From Basidiobolus meristosporus CBS 931.73 (lineage: Eukaryota > Basidiobolomycota > Basidiobolomycetes > Basidiobolales > Basidiobolaceae): a stretch of DNA of 21,871 nucleotides. Where the stretch lies: NCBI GenBank assembly GCA_002104905.1, contig MCFE01000983.1, positions 1 through 21,871 of the forward strand, given 5' to 3'. The position numbers were made by a program, and so were the translations under genes. The stretch's first letter is position 1, and every line of letters begins with the position of its first letter. Shown piece by piece: positions 17,861 through 21,871 of this stretch. The notes under the pieces were generated by a model. It searched no databases. It was not told the DNA's origin and saw only the letters and a list, made by a program, of their open reading frames with translations.

Positions 17861-18203
17861 TAGTGGTAATATGAAACCCCTGTGTCATGTGGTTGCCTCT
17901 TATGGTAGTAGGATAGGAGGGTTATGAAACCAAAATGGTCACATGACATGGGCACCGTTGGGGTACTTGCCTTATATGGTAACTATCTTATCTTGGCATC
18001 TCGGCAAGGAATAGGAATAGCTTGTGCAATGGGTTAATAGTGACAAATAGTTTGTCAGGTTGCATAGTAATAATCACATAGACAGAATAGAAAATATTGC
18101 AATTTGGGATGATACTACTTTGGGGGGGGTAATCCTTTTTTAGGGAAGTGAACATATGAGAATGAGCACATCTGCCTGTGGGTGTCACTGTGACCCCACT
18201 ACA
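17861..18203 (+). mobile_element. Element B: short divergent relative of element A
   Basis: The right end is clear: it shares GAGAATGAG, ACATCTG and GGGTGTCACTGTGAC with element A and ends CCCACTACA at 18203, followed by CCGG (18204-18207). Farther in it shares CATGGGCAC, GGGTACTTGCC and TGCAAT-type blocks in the same order, at lower identity. The left end is less certain. CAGG (17857-17860) followed by TAGTGGTAATATG looks like the target duplication and a start that has lost two bases. At about 343 bp it would be an internally shorter family member. It interrupts the gag of gypsy-3 a few codons before 'YHGRVNENLGTW'. A run of eight G lies near 18122. Confidence 0.7.
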
Positions 18204-18207
18204 CCGG

Positions 18208-18951
18208 TACCATGGCAGAGTCAATGAAAACCTGGGAACTTGGCTCTTTCAGATTGAAGAAGCTTTTAAAGCAAAAGGGATTGCTCCAGAGAGCAAGTTG
18301 CATTATGCAGCTTCTTACCTGGCAGATGCAGCTTTACAGTGGTACCACAACAAGATAAGGTCAGCTACTATAATGGGATGCACTACAATCTCTACCTGGG
18401 ATGAGTTTGTGTTGGAAATTCAGGATGCTTTTGAACCTCCACACCAGCAGACACTACTAAGAAGGAAGTTAAAGACACTCAGACAGGAAGGAATGGTGCA
18501 AGAATACATCTATGAGTACAGATGTCTACTTGGACAAATTGAATGAATGGACCCCTTGGATCAAGTTGAATACTTTATTGATGGGTTGAAAGAAAGAACT
18601 TGCAAGGAAGTCAATTACCAAAGACCTCAGACTATTGAAGAAGCCATCAAGATTGCCATTGACTATGACTCAGCTATGTTTGGAGTTGGGAAGCCTACAG
18701 TGACTAATCAGAAAGGCTATAATGATTATGAAGGAAGACAATCAGAAGCGGTACCAATGGAAATAGATGCTATGCAGAAGAATCCCTCCTCAGAAGAATG
18801 CAAGAAGAGATGACTTTGCTTCAATTGCCACCAGCAGGGACATATTGCAAAGTACTGCCCTCAGAGAAGAAATGGACACCAGCCAACAAGAACCTTCAAC
18901 AATATTGAGTCCCATGAACACAGTAATGGGGAAGATGAGCTTGAAGAAGAC
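18208..18951 (+). pseudogene. Gypsy-3 gag with CCHC zinc knuckle
   Basis: The frame opens with 'YHGRVNENLGTWLFQIEEAF', the start of the Retrotrans_gag domain, then 'LADAALQWYHN', 'TWDEFVLEIQDAF' and 'RRKLKTLRQ'. After a TGA at 18544 it continues 'DPLDQVEYFIDGLKERT', the domain end. After a TGA at 18811 comes the zinc knuckle '[14 protein letters not shown]' (18817-18858), a perfect CX2CX4HX4C motif. Both stops could come from CGA by a single C to T change. The protein would form the particle shell and package RNA. The N-terminus lies beyond element B and is not seen. Confidence 0.88.
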
Positions 18952-20937
18952 TTGGAACTCACCTTCCATATGACAGAAGAGTACTTGTCCCAAATGACTT
19001 CAAACTCAGGGAAGTTATTGTACTTGAATGGAGTAATCAATGGAGTACCTGCCAAGATCATGATTGACTCAGGAGCATTGCATGAGTACATGTCAGAGCA
19101 ATTTGCTTTGAAAGCAGGAATCAACTTGGAAACTACTAAATCAACTTCAGTCTCCACAGCTGACGGGAACTCCCACATAATCAACCGTATTACCCAGCCA
19201 GTAAGAATGAAGATCAAAGACTATGAAGAAGACCTACAGGCTTATATATTTGGGAACTGCAAGTTTGACCTTGTACTTGGAAAAACCTGGCTATTTTGTT
19301 GTAATCCATCAATCAACTGGAGAACCCATGCTACTCAGATCCAAAAAGACAACAAGACCTATGAGCTATTACCTGCCAGGCTGGATTTCAACTTGGTCAA
19401 TTCCAGTGTGTGTGAGACAAGTGAACTTAGCAAGACACAGTTCTGTAGAGCACTTAGAAAAGGTACCAAGATGTTCCTCATGGCGGTATTACAGGAGGAT
19501 TCCTCTACCCCAGCACCCCAGCAGATCCAGACTCTCTTGAAGAAATATTTAGATGTGTTTCCAGATGAGCTTGTAAGCCCACCACCAGTCAGAGGCGTGG
19601 ATCATGCCGTTGACACAGGAGATAGCCCTCCAGTGAGCAAGACACCTTACAGAATGAGTCCATTGGAATTGGAGGAAATGAAGAGACAAATTGATCAGCT
19701 ATTGGAGCAAGGATACATCAGGCCCAGCAAGTCACCCTGGGGAGCACCAGTGCTTTTTGTGAAAAAGAAGGATGGAACACTTAGGATGTGCATTGACTAC
19801 AGAGCCCTGAACTCAGTTACCGTCAGGAATAAGTACCCCATACCTCGGATTGATGAGCTTTTGGACCAACTTAATGGAGCCACTATTTTCAGCAAGATTG
19901 ACCTCATGTCAGGATACAACCAAATTAGGGTGAAACCAGAAGATATTCCTAAGACAGCATTTAGGACCAGATATGGACATTACAAGTACTTAGTCATGAG
20001 TTTTGGCCTCACTAATGCCCCTGCAACATTCATGACGCTGATGCAGACTATCTTTCAGGAGTACTTAGACAAGTTTGTGATAATCTACCTGGATGACATA
20101 TTGATATATAGCAAGACAGAAGAGGATCACGTAGCGCACATTGAAAAGGTCTTGAAGAAACTAAGAGATAACAAGCTATATGACAAGCTAGCCAATTGTG
20201 AATTCTTCATGGAACACGTTGAATACCTGGGACACATGGTGACTAGCACAGGAGTGACCTTAGACCCTAAGAAGGTTGAAGTTATTAAGAATTTGAAGCA
20301 GCCCCATGGCATATTAGAACTCAGAACCTTCCTTGGAATGGTTTCCTATTATCAGAGATTTGTCAAGTCATTTGCAAGTATTGCAGCCCCTTTAACTGAT
20401 ATCCTCAAGAAAGACAATACCTACAAGTGGGACATAGCTTGTGAGACTGCCTTCCAGATGCTCAAGAATGAACTTGCTAAGCTGCCAAGCCTAAGAATAC
20501 CAGACTTCAGAAAAGAGTTCACTCTGTGCACAGATGCTTCAGATTATGCAATTGGTGGAGTGCTGAGCCAAGAACACAAGGGAAAGGACTACCCTGTTGC
20601 CTTTGAATCCAAGAAACTGAACTCAGCAGAACAAAACTATCCAGTCCATGAGAAGGAGATGCTTGCTATAATACACTGTTTGAAGACATGGAGATGCTAT
20701 ATTGAAGGAGTCAAATGCACTGTGAAGACTGATCATGCCTCCCTCAAGTATATATTTACTCAGAAGGTACTCTCTAGAAGAATGACAAGATGGAGTGAAT
20801 ACATTCAGCAATTTGACCTGGAGATTGTCTACTGCCCCGGAAAAACCAACACGGTTGCAGATGCCTTATCAAGATTAGATCAAGCTGCACAACTCAACTT
20901 AGTGCATGAATCAGATTGGCCTAGCCTATTACCATAG
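18952..20937 (+). CDS. Gypsy-3 pol: aspartic protease, RT, RNase H (661-codon open frame)
   Basis: This uninterrupted frame is the largest in the window; it is part of the gag-pol frame, so the ATG at 18952 is unlikely to be a true start. Protease: '[13 protein letters not shown]' with the catalytic Asp at 19066 and 'DLVLGKTWL' downstream. RT: '[16 protein letters not shown]', '[10 protein letters not shown]', '[13 protein letters not shown]', '[10 protein letters not shown]' and the dyad YLDD (20092-20097), 'YLGHMV'. RNase H: '[13 protein letters not shown]', 'HEKEMLAI' and 'KTDHASLKY' keep all three acidic residues, ending '[13 protein letters not shown]'. All visible active sites are intact, so the enzyme could be functional. 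The flanking stops and lost ends make the element itself defective. A TAG closes the frame where the sequence continues into integrase. Confidence 0.9.
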   Translation: MELTFHMTEEYLSQMTSNSGKLLYLNGVINGVPAKIMIDSGALHEYMSEQFALKAGINLETTKSTSVSTADGNSHIINRITQPVRMKIKDYEEDLQAYIFGNCKFDLVLGKTWLFCCNPSINWRTHATQIQKDNKTYELLPARLDFNLVNSSVCETSELSKTQFCRALRKGTKMFLMAVLQEDSSTPAPQQIQTLLKKYLDVFPDELVSPPPVRGVDHAVDTGDSPPVSKTPYRMSPLELEEMKRQIDQLLEQGYIRPSKSPWGAPVLFVKKKDGTLRMCIDYRALNSVTVRNKYPIPRIDELLDQLNGATIFSKIDLMSGYNQIRVKPEDIPKTAFRTRYGHYKYLVMSFGLTNAPATFMTLMQTIFQEYLDKFVIIYLDDILIYSKTEEDHVAHIEKVLKKLRDNKLYDKLANCEFFMEHVEYLGHMVTSTGVTLDPKKVEVIKNLKQPHGILELRTFLGMVSYYQRFVKSFASIAAPLTDILKKDNTYKWDIACETAFQMLKNELAKLPSLRIPDFRKEFTLCTDASDYAIGGVLSQEHKGKDYPVAFESKKLNSAEQNYPVHEKEMLAIIHCLKTWRCYIEGVKCTVKTDHASLKYIFTQKVLSRRMTRWSEYIQQFDLEIVYCPGKTNTVADALSRLDQAAQLNLVHESDWPSLLP

Positions 20938-21348
20938 TACTTGGAGGACCAAGCCATTCCTAATGAGGTGGATGAAGATATCAAGAAGATAATCCGTGAT
21001 GAAGCCAGCAAATTTGTTGTACAGGATGAAACACTCTACCAAATTGTTGATGGAAGCTCTATTGCCTATTGTCCTTATGTTGCTTGCCTGGATTTAATAC
21101 ATAAGCTACACAATGGATATGGACATCTTGGGATTGAAGGAACCTATAGCCTTGTGAAAGCCAGAGCATGGTGGCCCAGAATGAAACAAGACATTGAGAA
21201 GCTAGTAAAAACATGCCCAAACTGCCAAATCAATCAAGGCCAGCCGCAAAGAATTGCCAAATTCTTCCCTTTGGAGCCTGTAAGACCATTTGAGAGATGG
21301 GGAATTGACTTTATTGGAAGACTGCCAACTACCAGGAAATGCAACTGT
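20938..21348 (+). pseudogene. Gypsy-3 integrase N-terminus, truncated by element C
   Basis: It continues in the pol frame after the TAG at 20935 (CAG to TAG would explain it). 'LHNGYGHLGIEGT' and 'KTCPNCQINQG' form the H2C2 zinc-binding domain (about 21095-21240). 'PFERWGIDFIGRLPTTRK' follows, with the first catalytic Asp of the rve core. Coding similarity ends at 'KCN' where element C begins; the family normally continues 'GNRY', consistent with an AAC-CGG-TAY target. The rest of integrase lies beyond the window. Confidence 0.88.
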
Positions 21349-21871
21349 TGTGGTGGTGTATAGGTCCAAGGGAGAGATACGTCCAACACTTCTCAAGTGT
21401 TTTGTGTGGGGTGTTCACTGGGTGCAATAACCTCTGGCAAAAGCTTGCTAGGAATACTTGGGTTCTGTCTCTAATCTAATGTGAAGGGGAATAAAGCCAC
21501 AAGCTTGTCAAGGGAAAACTATTGAGCTACAATCCCCAATTTAGTTGGCATCTTAACAAAAGTATGTGCTGGGTTCAGCGTCCTTTGAGATGACAATGTA
21601 CTAAAGCTTCCAAAGTCAAAACAACTGTAAACTCCACCAGCAGGGACTTGATAAGAATGCAGCTGTGGTCAATAGTTACAAAGACGGAAAAGTATCTTTG
21701 CCTGTACAAGAACAAACTTGGGAAAGAATCAAATAAAATAAAAGATACCTACTCTGAGTATTCCTCACAAGTAGTGCCTCCAAGGTCAGTTGGCTGTTGG
21801 CGTGGTTTCCTGGGAGTGTCCTGTGGTCTGGGGTTGGAAGTTCAGGTAGCAGCAGGTAGCAGTGATCACAC
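21349..21871 (+). mobile_element. Element C: second long copy of element A, runs off the window
   Basis: It starts TGTGGTGGTGTATAGGTCC and follows the first half of element A base by base with scattered substitutions and small indels. The CAGGTAGCAG direct repeat at the end of the window is included. The left flank CTGT (21345-21348) would be a mutated CCGG. A perfect 7-bp hairpin AACACTT-CTC-AAGTGTT lies at 21385-21401, 36 bases from the end. Orientation is the same as A and B and as the host gypsy. No coding frame. Confidence 0.88.

Larger units (their letters stand above)
18204..21348 (+). mobile_element. Gypsy-3: Ty3/gypsy gag-pol in one frame, cut at both ends by A-family insertions
   Basis: Gag, zinc knuckle, protease, RT, RNase H and the start of integrase follow each other in a single reading frame. 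It has only three in-frame stops (TGA 18544, TGA 18811, TAG 20935) and no frameshift. This is the best preserved element here. Its left end is interrupted by element B and its right end by element C. No LTR of its own can be assigned. Confidence 0.9.

Noticed and set aside
18121-18130. Run of eight G as a possible G-quadruplex
   Set aside because: A single G run cannot form a four-run quadruplex; no further G tracts nearby.
18861-19217. 118-codon minus-strand ORF with a serine run
   Set aside because: Antisense to the gypsy-3 gag-protease junction; no independent evidence.

Overview
The window is a stack of nested, decayed transposable elements; I found no host gene, rRNA or tRNA. Base composition is AT-rich. 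The element types (Ty1/copia with a conserved pol, a Ty3/gypsy chromovirus, a second and a third Ty3/gypsy lineage, and a DDE_Tnp_4/HARBI1-like DNA transposon) suggest a repeat-rich fungal genome. The style of the first gypsy element ('DPRPLNKLL' in RT, 'GYHPL' and 'SDNGTEF' in integrase) recalls early-diverging fungi (Mucoromycota), but that is an impression from memory and not proof.

Layout, left to right. (1) 103-512: an old, diverged LTR of the copia family, reverse orientation. (2) 676-5354: a complete but dead Ty1/copia element ('copia-1'), with 349-bp LTRs, a primer-binding site matching the anticodon arm of initiator tRNA-Met, gag, PR, IN, RT and RNase H. (3) Copia-1 sits inside the RT of a Ty3/gypsy chromovirus ('gypsy-1', 5355-8482: RT, RNase H, integrase, chromodomain, 677-bp 3' LTR). 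(4) Gypsy-1 in turn abuts the pol of a second gypsy ('gypsy-2', 8483-10177 and 11247-11402), whose open frame starts right at the LTR edge. (5) Gypsy-2 is split by a 1069-bp non-coding element with TGTGGTGG/TGTAGTGG-type ends ('element A', 10178-11246). (6) 11403-14843: a HARBI1-like transposase pseudogene (minus strand), a divergent unknown ORF (plus strand), a 183-bp inverted repeat pair, a second inverted repeat pair and a nested foldback. (7) 14845-17576: a second copia copy on the minus strand ('copia-2'), truncated at its 5' end. (8) 17577-17860: LTR-like sequence. (9) 17861-18203: a short relative of element A ('element B'). (10) 18204-21348: a third gypsy ('gypsy-3') with gag-PR-RT-RNase H-IN in one frame, broken only by three stops and then cut by a third copy of element A ('element C', 21349 to the end).

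The most interesting signal is the A/B/C family. The two visible right ends abut CCGG, and all three insertions interrupt gypsy coding sequence where a CCGG target is plausible. The ends start TGTRG and the apparent target-site duplication is 4 bp. That is unusual for a solo LTR and fits, from memory, the Ginger-type DNA transposons. Other points of note are the half-tRNA primer site of copia-1, a one-base deletion shared by both copia copies at the IN/RT junction, and overlapping inverted repeats whose arms do not nest as one simple transposon.

All comparisons and counts were made by eye.
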